From NCBI GenBank assembly GCA_016937695.1, contig JAFGWC010000088.1, positions 1 through 47,930 on the forward strand: a stretch of DNA of 47,930 nt, written 5' to 3'. This DNA is from Bacteroidales bacterium. Its GTDB lineage: Bacteria; Bacteroidota; Bacteroidia; Bacteroidales; NBLH01. The translations under genes were made by a program, and so were the position numbers. Position 1 is the stretch's first letter. The number at the start of each line of letters is the position of its first letter. This document shows, one piece after another, positions 1 through 7,797 of the stretch. The notes beneath the pieces were generated by a model. It ran no database searches and had not been told where the DNA came from. It saw nothing but the letters and a program-made list of their open reading frames with translations.

Positions 1-276
1 CAAAATTTTAAAAATAAAAGTAGAAGTTCTGGAAAATGTTATCTCAAAAATTAAATAAAGCATATTTATAATTTTTTGAATAGCCAAGGATATTCTCAGC
101 TCGAAGTTTGCAATTTCGACTTATTATCGCAGTAGTTTTTAACTGCTATGCGATAGCTTTTTTTCATATTTACAAATAAGTTATCCATGTAAATGTTAAT
201 GTTTTAATATTTAAAACTGCATCCATACCTGCATAATTTAGAGTTTATAGCTTGTGTTTTTAAAGCATTAATGTGA
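1..276. other. Left-edge stretch with no confirmed gene
   Basis: No complete gene is seen. The first 58 bases are open in two rightward frames, with stops at 52-54 and 56-58, so the tail of a gene entering from the left is possible but the frame cannot be decided. A hairpin region at 101-164 follows and is listed separately. The acyl-CoA synthetase that converges from the right ends at 277. Confidence 0.4.
101..164 (+). terminator. Two adjacent hairpins followed by a T-run; terminator-like or REP-like
   Basis: A short imperfect palindrome lies at 101-119 (TCGAA...TTCGA with TTGCAA at its centre). It is followed by a stem at 125-155 (TATCGC pairing with GCGATA, inner AGTT/AACT, small bulge), then GC and seven T at 158-164. 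On the plus strand this has the form of an intrinsic terminator for whatever enters from the left. The paired hairpins also resemble small dispersed intergenic repeats, which cannot be tested within one window. Confidence 0.4.
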
Positions 277-2334
277 TTATTTTTCTATTCTTATTCTTGC
301 ATCTACTCCAATAATGTTTTCGCCTTCTGCAAGTAATGGATTTAAATCAAGTTCTGCTATTTCGGGTGCATAATGGAGTAGGGCGCTTAATTTAACCATA
401 ATATCAGCAAGTTTGTGTTCATCAGCACCAGCTTGCCCTCTTATTCCTTGTATTATTTTATATGATTTTAAAGATTTTATCATTGAAAGTGCTTCGTTTT
501 CGCTTAAAGGAGCTAATCCTGCCGAAACATCTTTTAATGCTTCGATAAAAATTCCTCCTAATCCAACTAAAATTAAATGCCCAAATTTGTCTTCTTTTTT
601 AGCACCAACAAATAATTCCATACCCGAAACCATTGGTTGAATTAATACAGCTTCAGCGTCTTTTATTTGCATCAGTTTATCAAAAGTATTTTCTAGTTCT
701 TCAATAGAATTGATATTTAAAATAACACCTCCAACATCAGATTTATGAACCGGACCAACTACTTTCATTACTATCGGAAAGTTAATTTCTTTCATAAAGT
801 TTTTTGCAGTTTTTTTTGTAGTAAAAACACCTTCTTTGGCTCTCGGAATTTCTACTGCATCAAGCAATTCCTGAACTTTTTCAGGTTCTAAATATCCCGA
901 TTTTGATTCTGTTATTACTTTTCTGATTTTAACTTCATCAGCAAAACAAAAATCAATATCTGTATTTGCAGGTTCGGGTGTATTATAAACTTTTGTTAAA
1001 GCTTCGCCAAGTATTACTTCATCTGGAAAATAAACATTGCCTTTTGATACAAACTCTTCAATTTCTTCTTTAGCAACTGTTTCGGAAGGTAAAACAGGAT
1101 AAATCGGTTTCAAAGAATTTTGCATCTTACTATTTAATACTTCATAAGCATCAAAAACTCTGAAAAGACCAGGTGTTCCAAATATAACAGCCATTGCATC
1201 AATTTCATCAAACTTTTTATTTGTGTATTCAATAATAGTTCCTAATTGGCTTGCAGTTCCGGTTGCCAAAAAATCAATTGGATTAGATACTGAAGAGCCT
1301 GCAAATAATTCATCCATAAGGAATTTGGAAAATTCATTTTTTATTTCAGGTACTTTTAAACCGCCTTTTGACAGGACATCAGTAAGCATAACCGCCGGGC
1401 CGCCTGCATGTGTTATAATTGCAAAATTATTTCCTTTTGCTTTTGGCTGTTTGAATACAGATGCAACAGAAGCTAAATCATTTCTTCCGTAGCATCGAAC
1501 AATTCCTGCTTTTTTAAATAATGCATCAACGGCAACGTCTGAGCTTGCCAAAGCACCAGTGTGCGATGAAGCTGCTCTGCTTCCTGCGTCTGAGCTTCCT
1601 GCTTTTATCGCTGCTATTTTACATCCTTTTCTTATCAAAGAAGAAGCATGTTTTAAAAGCATTCTTGGGTTATTTATATTCTCTAAATAAAGAAGTTTTA
1701 TTTTCGGACTTTTTTCCGGGCTAAAAGTTTCGTCCATATATTTTAAAATGTCTTCTACGCCTGTTTGTGCACTATTTCCTACCGAAAAGATATTAGCAAA
1801 AGTAAGACCTTTTGAAACGCCGGTTTCAATAATAAAAACAGCAGTTGCTCCAGAACCTGATATGAAATCGACACCATTTTTATCTAATTTCGGAATTGGT
1901 TCTGTAAATACTCCGTGATAATTCGGAGTTAAAACTCCAACTCCGTTTGGACCGATTAAAACTCCATCAACACTATTTATTATTTTAACTATTTTATCTT
2001 CAATTATTTTGCCTTCGGCGCCAACTTCGCTAAAACCGGCAGATAGAATAATAAAAGCTCGTGTATTTTTTTTATTTGCTAAAACATCAATTAAATCAAC
2101 ACAAAAAGCGGCAGGTATTGCAATAATTGCTAAATCAACATCAGGTAAATCTTCAGCTTTGTTATAGCTTTTAATTCCTTGAACTTCTGATTCTTTAGGA
2201 TTTACAGCATATAATTTGCCTTTAAATCCGCCATCAATAATGTTTTTTAAAACTTTTCCGCCCGGTTTTCTATTATCAATTGAACCGCCAACAATTACTA
2301 TGCTTTTTGGATCTAATAGTTGCTTATTTATCAT
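277..2334 (-). CDS. ADP-forming acyl-CoA synthetase (acetate--CoA ligase, fused alpha/beta)
   Basis: A 685-residue cytoplasmic enzyme of the NDP-forming acyl-CoA synthetase family, which converts acyl-CoA, ADP and phosphate to acid, ATP and CoA. The N-terminal CoA-binding Rossmann domain begins near residue 7 (SIVIVGGS). The ligase-CoA domain carries the phosphorylatable histidine in SSHTGALASSD (His258). The C-terminal third, from about residue 470, is an ATP-grasp domain with VMKVVGPVHKSDVGGV and an ELDLNPL ending, typical of single-chain fusions. It is separated from rnfA by a terminator (2407-2448) and has its own -7 box, so it is probably a separate transcription unit. Acetate is the usual substrate, but branched-chain or aryl acids are possible and sequence alone does not decide. 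The family call is firm. Confidence 0.93.
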   Translation of the reverse strand: MINKQLLDPKSIVIVGGSIDNRKPGGKVLKNIIDGGFKGKLYAVNPKESEVQGIKSYNKAEDLPDVDLAIIAIPAAFCVDLIDVLANKKNTRAFIILSAGFSEVGAEGKIIEDKIVKIINSVDGVLIGPNGVGVLTPNYHGVFTEPIPKLDKNGVDFISGSGATAVFIIETGVSKGLTFANIFSVGNSAQTGVEDILKYMDETFSPEKSPKIKLLYLENINNPRMLLKHASSLIRKGCKIAAIKAGSSDAGSRAASSHTGALASSDVAVDALFKKAGIVRCYGRNDLASVASVFKQPKAKGNNFAIITHAGGPAVMLTDVLSKGGLKVPEIKNEFSKFLMDELFAGSSVSNPIDFLATGTASQLGTIIEYTNKKFDEIDAMAVIFGTPGLFRVFDAYEVLNSKMQNSLKPIYPVLPSETVAKEEIEEFVSKGNVYFPDEVILGEALTKVYNTPEPANTDIDFCFADEVKIRKVITESKSGYLEPEKVQELLDAVEIPRAKEGVFTTKKTAKNFMKEINFPIVMKVVGPVHKSDVGGVILNINSIEELENTFDKLMQIKDAEAVLIQPMVSGMELFVGAKKEDKFGHLILVGLGGIFIEALKDVSAGLAPLSENEALSMIKSLKSYKIIQGIRGQAGADEHKLADIMVKLSALLHYAPEIAELDLNPLLAEGENIIGVDARIRIEK

Positions 2335-2367
2335 TTTTATAATTTTTTAATGCTTAATTTTATTTAA

Positions 2368-2375
2368 CAAAGATA
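2368..2375 (-). promoter_or_regulatory. Bacteroidetes -7 box for the acyl-CoA synthetase gene
   Basis: Read on the minus strand the sequence is TATCTTTG, matching TAnnTTTG, about 33 bases before the ATG at 2334. No clear TTG is present at the usual -33 spacing. Confidence 0.45.
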
Positions 2376-2406
2376 TAAATTTGATGTTAATCTATAAGTA
2401 TAAATA

Positions 2407-2448
2407 AAAAAGGCTTGATATGTTTTGTAACAAATCAAGCCTTTTATT
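2407..2448. terminator. Bidirectional terminator after rnfA
   Basis: A 10-bp perfect stem (AAGGCTTGAT at 2410-2419 with ATCAAGCCTT at 2434-2443) is flanked by A-rich and T-rich tracts. It works on paper in both directions and separates rnfA from the acyl-CoA synthetase gene. Confidence 0.8.
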
Positions 2449-2466
2449 TTTTTAGAAATATATTTT

Positions 2467-3039
2467 TTAAGCAATTCCTGTAAAACCCATAAATGCCATT
2501 GCTAATAATCCGGCAACAATAAAAGCAATAGGAACACCTTGCATTCCTTTTGGTATGTTTGCTAATTCCAATTGTTCTCTAATTCCTGAAAAAATTATTA
2601 AAGCTAATCCAAAGCCTACTGCATTTGAAGTTGCAAAAACTACACTTTCTAAAAGTCCATCTGGTCTGCCTGCAGAAAGAATAGCAACACCAAGAACAGC
2701 ACAGTTTGTTGTGATTAAAGGAAGAAAAATACCCAAAGCCTGAAACAAGGAAGGACTTACTTTTTTTAGTATAATTTCTACAAGTTGAACTAAAGATGCA
2801 ATTACTAAAATAAATGTTATAGTTTGCATAAATTGTATACCGTTTGCTTCAAGAACATATTTTTGAAGAAGATAGGTTACAATTGTTGCGATAACCATAA
2901 CAAATGTTACAGCGCCTGCCATTCCAAGAGCGGTTTCTACTTTTTTTGATACGCCAATAAACGGACATACACCTAAAAATTTTGCTAAAACTATATTGTT
3001 AACAAAAACTGCCGAAATTACAATTAATACGTATTCCAT
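2467..3039 (-). CDS. rnfA: Rnf complex subunit RnfA
   Basis: A 190-residue integral membrane subunit of the Rnf ion-translocating ferredoxin:NAD oxidoreductase, with about six hydrophobic segments. The N-terminal stretch [18 protein letters not shown] and the later [16 protein letters not shown] contain the conserved cysteines of the RnfA/RnfE (NqrE/NqrD) family, which hold an iron-sulfur centre in the membrane. Length is normal. In most Bacteroidetes rnfA directly follows rnfE. Here a 3.4-kb block with an exported protease and a broken membrane-protein gene separates them. It is assigned RnfA over RnfE because the [10 protein letters not shown] form and the terminal operon position fit RnfA. 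Confidence 0.95.
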   Translation of the reverse strand: MEYVLIVISAVFVNNIVLAKFLGVCPFIGVSKKVETALGMAGAVTFVMVIATIVTYLLQKYVLEANGIQFMQTITFILVIASLVQLVEIILKKVSPSLFQALGIFLPLITTNCAVLGVAILSAGRPDGLLESVVFATSNAVGFGLALIIFSGIREQLELANIPKGMQGVPIAFIVAGLLAMAFMGFTGIA

Positions 3040-3056
3040 AATTTATTATTTTTCAA

Positions 3057-3341
3057 TTATCTGATTATAAATTTATTTTTTATTACAAAGCTCTGATTTG
3101 AAACAATAATAAAATAAATACCTTTTTTAAGATTTAATGTTCCAATATTTAGGCTTGTTATGTTTGAATTTATATTTTTATAAACTTCTGTACCTCTTTT
3201 ATTATAAATATGCCAATCATAGCTAACACTTTGTTTCAAAATATTATTGTTATCACAGGGATCGTATGGAGGATAAATTACAGTTCCTATAATATCGCCT
3301 CCTATCTCCGGGTTTGGAGATATACTCATATATGGAAGCAA
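3057..3341 (-). pseudogene. Detached T9SS C-terminal sorting domain of the neighbouring subtilase
   Basis: This frame encodes a typical type-A T9SS sorting domain: SISPNPEIGG at the start, YDWHIYNKRGTEVYK in the middle, then LKKGIYFIIV and a KNKFIIR end. It has no good start of its own (the open frame begins at TTG). It lies one frame away from the end of the subtilase at 3326-5755 and overlaps it by 16 bases. The clear reading is that it is the C-terminal end of that protease, separated by a frameshift near 3325-3335. The sequence there is C-ATATAT-G on the minus strand, and removing one AT would give a continuous DPCFHMSISPNP. Real mutation, slippage and assembly error cannot be told apart here. 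Confidence 0.8.
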
Positions 3342-5755
3342 GGATCTTCATCGCCTCCATTACCATTATCATTCCCATTGCCATTTCCATTTCCATTTCC
3401 ATAAGGGTCTTGCACATTTATAGATTTATACTGGCTGCTAACTATACCGCAAATATTACGTGCTACAACACTTATAGTTTTACGACCTGTACTACCGGCT
3501 CTAATTCTTAAACTATTAGTTCCTTGCCCTGAAATAATATCCCAACAATAATGAGCAAAACAACCTGATGGAATAGACCAAGTATAGGATAGATTAGAAT
3601 AATTATTTACACTATAAGTAGCATCTAAACCTGGAGTTAATTGTCTTGGTCCATTTATAGCCCCAATTGGATAACTTGGTCTAACATTAATTTCTTTTTT
3701 AAATGAAACACCATTAACATTTGCTGTTACATGACCTGTGCCACTACCATTTGCTTTTACTGTATAGTTATTTGTTCCTTGTCCACTTACATAAGTTAGG
3801 TTACTACTTTTTGTCCATGTTATAGTTGAGCCAAGTGGACGGTTGTGTAGTGTAAATGTGCTGTTTGAGTTGCAGACTGTGGAAGAACCGGAAATAGATA
3901 CTAAATTTGGTACACCAACTGCTGTGTATTCAATTTTAGTTGAATTTGGAGCTGCCGGAACCCATTTGTTTATTGCTTGTATTAACGAATTATACCTTAC
4001 ATAATATGAATAATATGTAACATCAAATCCTGTTTCAGAAATATTGCTAATTTCTGCAAAGGGAAAACCATCATTACCATTAGCAATGCTCAAACTAACA
4101 CATTCTCTATTTCTTAACCAAACTTCCGGAATATTAAAAAATGGAATATCAAAAGTAATATGTTTGGTTATTTCATAACGATCAACATCATAATAAATAC
4201 CTGCTGCTAAACCCCATCTATTTCCTATAAAAGACCAGTTGCTTAAATTTGTTTTAGATGTACTTCCTCCATACGAAGTTCCATGGTATAAAACATTAGG
4301 TTGGTCAAGTAACTCTAATGCCCTTCGTGCATTTACTTTGCCATGACCGGTTTCTTCATCAAAACCAGTACCATAACGAGTAATATCATCGGCTGTAATT
4401 TCTAATATATGTCTTACATCATCATTCGTAAGGTTGAAATTACGATCTTTTCCTTGTGAAAGAATTAAACCTGAAACACCAGCAACAACTGGAGCTGAGA
4501 AGGATGTCCCAGATGCATTATTAATTCCGCTAAATCTATCTGTTGTAAATATACTAGTTCCAGGAGCAGAAACATTTATATGAACACCAGTACTTGAAAA
4601 ATTAGCTCGCTGATTTAAAATATTTGTTGCACCAACAGCAATTACCTCATGATTAAAAGCAGCAGGATAATTTATTGGGTTTCCTTCTTCAAATTCATTA
4701 CCCATTGAAACAGTCAAAACTACATTATTGTTATAAGCATTTGTAATAGCATCGTAAAGTAAAGGAATCCTTAGTGCTACTTCATCAATTGGAAAACCCA
4801 TTCCTGAAAACCCATAACTTAGGTTAATTATATGTGCACCATTATTAACTGCATAATCAATTCCATCTGCAACATCTGAAGGAAAAGCCGTTTCTGTAAA
4901 ATCCCAATTAAACGAGCCAAAAGGGTAGTAAACAGATACTCCTCCTGATTTCACCATTTTTATTGGCATAATTTTACAATTCCACATTATACCTGCAACT
5001 TGATTACTGTTGTCAGTTATTGCTCCAATAACTCCAGCAATGTTAGTTCCATGCCCTGCATAACTATTTGTTGCGTTATTGGGTAAATCGTCCAATGGAT
5101 CATAATCATCACTACCTGAATCGTAGCCTTGTATTATTCTGCTTCTGTCACCCGGCTCTAAATCGGGATGAGTATAATCAATACCGCCATCGCAAACAGC
5201 AATAATTACATCATTGCGTCCTTTATTAATATCCCATGCCTGTTCTGCATCAATATCAGCATCAGGATGTATTGGATCATTTAAATGCCACTGTGAATTA
5301 TAATCGCTATCATTAGGTGTAACAGCAGGTTTAAAAAATACAGGTTCTTCGATATATGCTTTTAATATGTCTTTTTCTTTTCTTAAAAGTTCTGCAAGTT
5401 TTTGAGCATTCTCTTTATTATTTATTAATATCCGGCGATAATATGAAAGTTCTTTTGATTTTGATGATTTAATCTTTGTTGATTTTAGATTTCCATTATT
5501 ATCATAGCGATTTCGGAATACTGCATATATTTCTTTTACGTTGTATTGTTTTAAAAGTTTTTTAATGTTTTCTGATAGCAAATCATCAGGTTTTACACAG
5601 AGTCTATCACCTTTATCAATATTTTCAGCAAACTTAACAATAAGTTTAAAATTATTGTCTTTGACCACTACTTTATCTTTTTCGCTTTGAAATGTAAAAG
5701 TAATTGTTAGAATTAAAGCAAGTATAATAATTGTAAAATAATAATATCGTTTCAT
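3326..5755 (-). CDS. Secreted subtilisin-like serine peptidase (S8), frameshifted before its sorting domain
   Basis: An 809-residue exported protease. An N-terminal signal/TM segment (residues 5-22) precedes a propeptide-like region to about 150. The S8 catalytic domain spans roughly 165-480 with Asp189 in CDGGIDYTHPDL, His235 in GHGTNIAG, oxyanion Asn353 in SMGNEFEEG and Ser418 in GTSFSAPVVAG, so the catalytic set is complete. Then come a region of unknown type (490-610) and Ig/PKD-like repeats (about 615-785). The frame ends in a Gly-Asn hexanucleotide repeat linker and stops at DPCFHI. The T9SS sorting domain continues in another frame (3057-3341), so as written the product would lack its secretion and anchoring tag. 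It sits inside the rnf operon on the same strand with no obvious role in Rnf. Confidence 0.9.
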   Translation of the reverse strand: MKRYYYFTIIILALILTITFTFQSEKDKVVVKDNNFKLIVKFAENIDKGDRLCVKPDDLLSENIKKLLKQYNVKEIYAVFRNRYDNNGNLKSTKIKSSKSKELSYYRRILINNKENAQKLAELLRKEKDILKAYIEEPVFFKPAVTPNDSDYNSQWHLNDPIHPDADIDAEQAWDINKGRNDVIIAVCDGGIDYTHPDLEPGDRSRIIQGYDSGSDDYDPLDDLPNNATNSYAGHGTNIAGVIGAITDNSNQVAGIMWNCKIMPIKMVKSGGVSVYYPFGSFNWDFTETAFPSDVADGIDYAVNNGAHIINLSYGFSGMGFPIDEVALRIPLLYDAITNAYNNNVVLTVSMGNEFEEGNPINYPAAFNHEVIAVGATNILNQRANFSSTGVHINVSAPGTSIFTTDRFSGINNASGTSFSAPVVAGVSGLILSQGKDRNFNLTNDDVRHILEITADDITRYGTGFDEETGHGKVNARRALELLDQPNVLYHGTSYGGSTSKTNLSNWSFIGNRWGLAAGIYYDVDRYEITKHITFDIPFFNIPEVWLRNRECVSLSIANGNDGFPFAEISNISETGFDVTYYSYYVRYNSLIQAINKWVPAAPNSTKIEYTAVGVPNLVSISGSSTVCNSNSTFTLHNRPLGSTITWTKSSNLTYVSGQGTNNYTVKANGSGTGHVTANVNGVSFKKEINVRPSYPIGAINGPRQLTPGLDATYSVNNYSNLSYTWSIPSGCFAHYCWDIISGQGTNSLRIRAGSTGRKTISVVARNICGIVSSQYKSINVQDPYGNGNGNGNGNDNGNGGDEDPCFHI
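3350..3405 (-). repeat. Gly-Asn coding hexanucleotide repeat
   Basis: Seven near-copies of the hexamer GGAAAT (variants GGCAAT, GGGAAT, GATAAT, GGTAAT) encode a GNGNGNGNDNGN linker between the Ig-like domains and the sorting domain of the subtilase. Changes in copy number keep the frame, so this repeat alone does not explain the nearby frameshift. Confidence 0.7.
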
Positions 5756-5795
5756 AATTATATTTTATTAAAGGTTAATTTGTATTATTATTTCC

Positions 5796-5961
5796 ATTAA
5801 TTAGTGTTTGTCCATAAATTCGATATTTCTGAAAATATTTTGCTTTCGCTCTTTCAGAGCTTTTGTAACTCGCTTAATTCCAACCCAGTGCTTTGCACTG
5901 GGCTATTGCTTGCGCACCGTTGGTGCTAATGTTCCGACTTTATGGACAAACACTAATTAAT
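5796..5961. mobile_element. 166-bp MITE-like element with 23-bp perfect terminal inverted repeats
   Basis: Bases 5796-5818 are the exact reverse complement of 5939-5961; the core is TTAGTGTTTGTCCATAAA. The interior contains three GC-richer hairpins, each with a 3-base loop: GCTCT/AGAGC (5848-5860), CCCAGTGC/GCACTGGG (5884-5902) and GCACC/GGTGC (5914-5926). Its base composition differs from the surroundings and it has no coding capacity. The right end touches the restored stop codon of the small barrel gene (5962-5964), and the left end lies 40 bases before the subtilase start. This is the architecture of a non-autonomous transposable element. A structured RNA or a dispersed intergenic repeat of another kind is also possible. 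Confidence 0.65.
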
Positions 5962-6470
5962 TCAATAAAATGTAAAATTTTTTAAAAAAACTTTACCAAG
6001 TCCAATACCAATTCCACTTGAACCAACAAATACCCGAAATAATAATCCTTTCCCATTTAGTTTTTGATACCTATATCCTAAATTTACAATCGGATAAAAT
6101 GGAGTATATTTTTTTGCCATTCTTCATTAAAAAAAACATAACGATATCCTAAATCTGTTTCAAAATAGTGACTTTTTGCACCAAATAAAATATTAGTACT
6201 AAGTTTAATTGATTTTCCATCAATAAAATTTGTAAAATTACCTGACAACATTCTATACCAACCACCATATCCGATATTTATTTTTATTTTTAAATGTGGT
6301 TTTGAAAAAAACTGCCTTTCATAATTAGCAGAATACATTCCTGTGATAAATATATACGCAGCATCCAAATGAATGGTGTTTTTTGTCTGTTTCATATTTT
6401 CACTTTCTTGTCCATAGACAATTATATAATTATAAACAATTAAAATCAAAAATAATAATATTTTTTTCAT
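5962..6470 (-). pseudogene. Small outer-membrane beta-barrel protein broken at an A7 run
   Basis: The uninterrupted frame (6084-6470, 128 residues) starts with a signal peptide (MKKILLFLILIVYN to about residue 20, YGQ cut site) and continues as alternating barrel-like strands ending at EEWQKNILHFIRL. Past 6084 another frame gives YTPFYPIVNLGYRYQK and then FRVFVGSSGIGIGLGKVF, which is the usual closing strand pattern of Bacteroidetes barrel proteins. Adding one base to the A7 run (T7 at 6109-6115 on the plus strand) joins the two into one 169-residue protein that stops at 5962-5964. No specific function is recognised. It lies between rnfE and the subtilase, on their strand. Confidence 0.75.
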
Positions 6471-6509
6471 CTTTGTCTTTTTTATTTTTAATCAAAATTT
6501 GATATATCA

Positions 6510-7097
6510 TTATGCCTTTTTACTATTTATTTTATTTGTAATAGCAATTAAATATCCTAAAACAAGGAACGCACCAGGTGCTAGTACAAAAACAAGCATG
6601 CCATCGCCACTAAAAAACTTCATTCCAAAAATAGCTCCGCTACCTAAAATTTCACGAATAGCACCTAAAATAGTTAAAGCAAATGCAAAACCTAATCCCA
6701 TTCCTAATCCATCAAGTATAGAATCAAAAACATTATTTTTAGATGCAAAAGCTTCTGCTCTGCCAAGTATGATACAGTTTACTACAATAAGAGGAATAAA
6801 TAATCCTAAAACTTCAAATAATTCAGGTACAAAAGCTTGCATTGTTAATTCTACAACGGTAACAAAAGTTGCAATTATTACAATAAAAGCAGGAATTCTA
6901 ACCATATCAGGAATTAAGCTTTTAACAAGCGATACAACAGTGTTTGACATAATTAATACAAAAGTTGTTGCAAGCCCCATTGCAAGTCCGTTTATTGCTG
7001 ATGTTGTTGTTCCCAAAGTAGGACAAAGACCAAGAAACAATACTAAAACTGCGTTTTCTTTTAAAAAACCTTTAGTTACTAAATTTATTTTACTCAT
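6510..7097 (-). CDS. rnfE: Rnf complex subunit RnfE
   Basis: A 195-residue integral membrane subunit, homologous to RnfA and NqrD, with about six TM segments. Diagnostic stretches are NAVLVLFLGLCPTLGTTT near the N terminus and FIPLIVVNCIILGRAEAFA in the middle. Both carry the family's conserved membrane cysteines, and the GRAEAFA form is characteristic of RnfE rather than RnfA. It lies 118 bases after rnfG. The next gene downstream is not rnfA but the broken barrel gene, 39 bases away. Confidence 0.95.
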   Translation of the reverse strand: MSKINLVTKGFLKENAVLVLFLGLCPTLGTTTSAINGLAMGLATTFVLIMSNTVVSLVKSLIPDMVRIPAFIVIIATFVTVVELTMQAFVPELFEVLGLFIPLIVVNCIILGRAEAFASKNNVFDSILDGLGMGLGFAFALTILGAIREILGSGAIFGMKFFSGDGMLVFVLAPGAFLVLGYLIAITNKINSKKA

Positions 7098-7215
7098 AAT
7101 TTAAGTATGTTGGGGTTATAGATATTCTATATTTTTTATTTTTTTTCTTAATTTAATATGCCATTAGTATATTTGTTATTAGTCATTGGTACAACTAAAT
7201 TCAATATACTAAATA

Positions 7216-7797
7216 CTATTTTTTATTAGCCATATAAGCTTTATATGCTCTATCTACAGCTTGTGCGTATGCTCTTGAAGAAATTGTGGCTGCTGTAATA
7301 GCATCAACATTTCCTCCATCTTTTGTAACTTTTAATTTATAAGATTCAGGATTTTTTCCGTTAAATTGTTCGCTCCACTTCGATTTCTTTTTATCCATTT
7401 TATCTCCCAGACCTGGTGTTTCAGAATGCTCTAATACACTTATGTTATGAATAGTACCATTTGGTAAAAACCCAACCATAAGATATATTCTTTTAGAAAA
7501 ACCAATATCACTAAAAGTTCTAATGGCAGTTCCTACTAATGTAGAATCTTTATATGCAGGATAGCATTCTAAGCTATCAGGCATATCTGATGGTATTTTG
7601 TATGAATCTAAATTGGGGTTATTTGTGAATTCTGGAACCACAATTTTAATTGCTTCAACTTTCTTTTTTAATCTGGCATCAGATATTGGGCCTTTGGTAA
7701 ATTCATAAACATAGCCTAAGGTAGTTGAAGAAATAAATGCAATCACAAATAATGCGACAAGCATATTTTTTAGTGTTGATTCTGTTTTTTTAGCCAT
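7216..7797 (-). CDS. rnfG: Rnf complex flavoprotein subunit RnfG
   Basis: A subunit with one N-terminal membrane anchor (about residues 10-28) and an extracytoplasmic FMN domain. FMN is attached covalently to a threonine, here Thr171 in DAITAATISS, which fits the D-x-x-[ST]-[GA]-A-T motif. Other family marks are YLMVGFLPNGTI and SETPGLGDKM. The open frame begins at 7833, but the ATG at 7797 (MAKKTEST) is preferred: it gives the normal 193-residue length and only an 8-base overlap with rnfD, suggesting translational coupling. RnfG passes electrons between the membrane subunits. Confidence 0.94.
   Translation of the reverse strand: MAKKTESTLKNMLVALFVIAFISSTTLGYVYEFTKGPISDARLKKKVEAIKIVVPEFTNNPNLDSYKIPSDMPDSLECYPAYKDSTLVGTAIRTFSDIGFSKRIYLMVGFLPNGTIHNISVLEHSETPGLGDKMDKKKSKWSEQFNGKNPESYKLKVTKDGGNVDAITAATISSRAYAQAVDRAYKAYMANKK

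Noticed and set aside
1521-1724. Rightward frames inside the acyl-CoA synthetase gene
   Set aside because: They lie wholly within a well-supported leftward enzyme gene and have no protein-like features.
3350-3405. The hexanucleotide repeat as a phase-variation switch
   Set aside because: Its unit is six bases, so copy-number change keeps the frame. The actual frameshift lies downstream of it in the AT run.
3210-3511. Rightward frames over the subtilase end
   Set aside because: Their isoleucine-rich and proline-rich strings are the reverse reading of the Gly-Asn repeat.
5796-5961. A CRISPR repeat or attachment site
   Set aside because: There is one pair of inverted ends, no direct repeats with spacers, and no integrase gene in the window.
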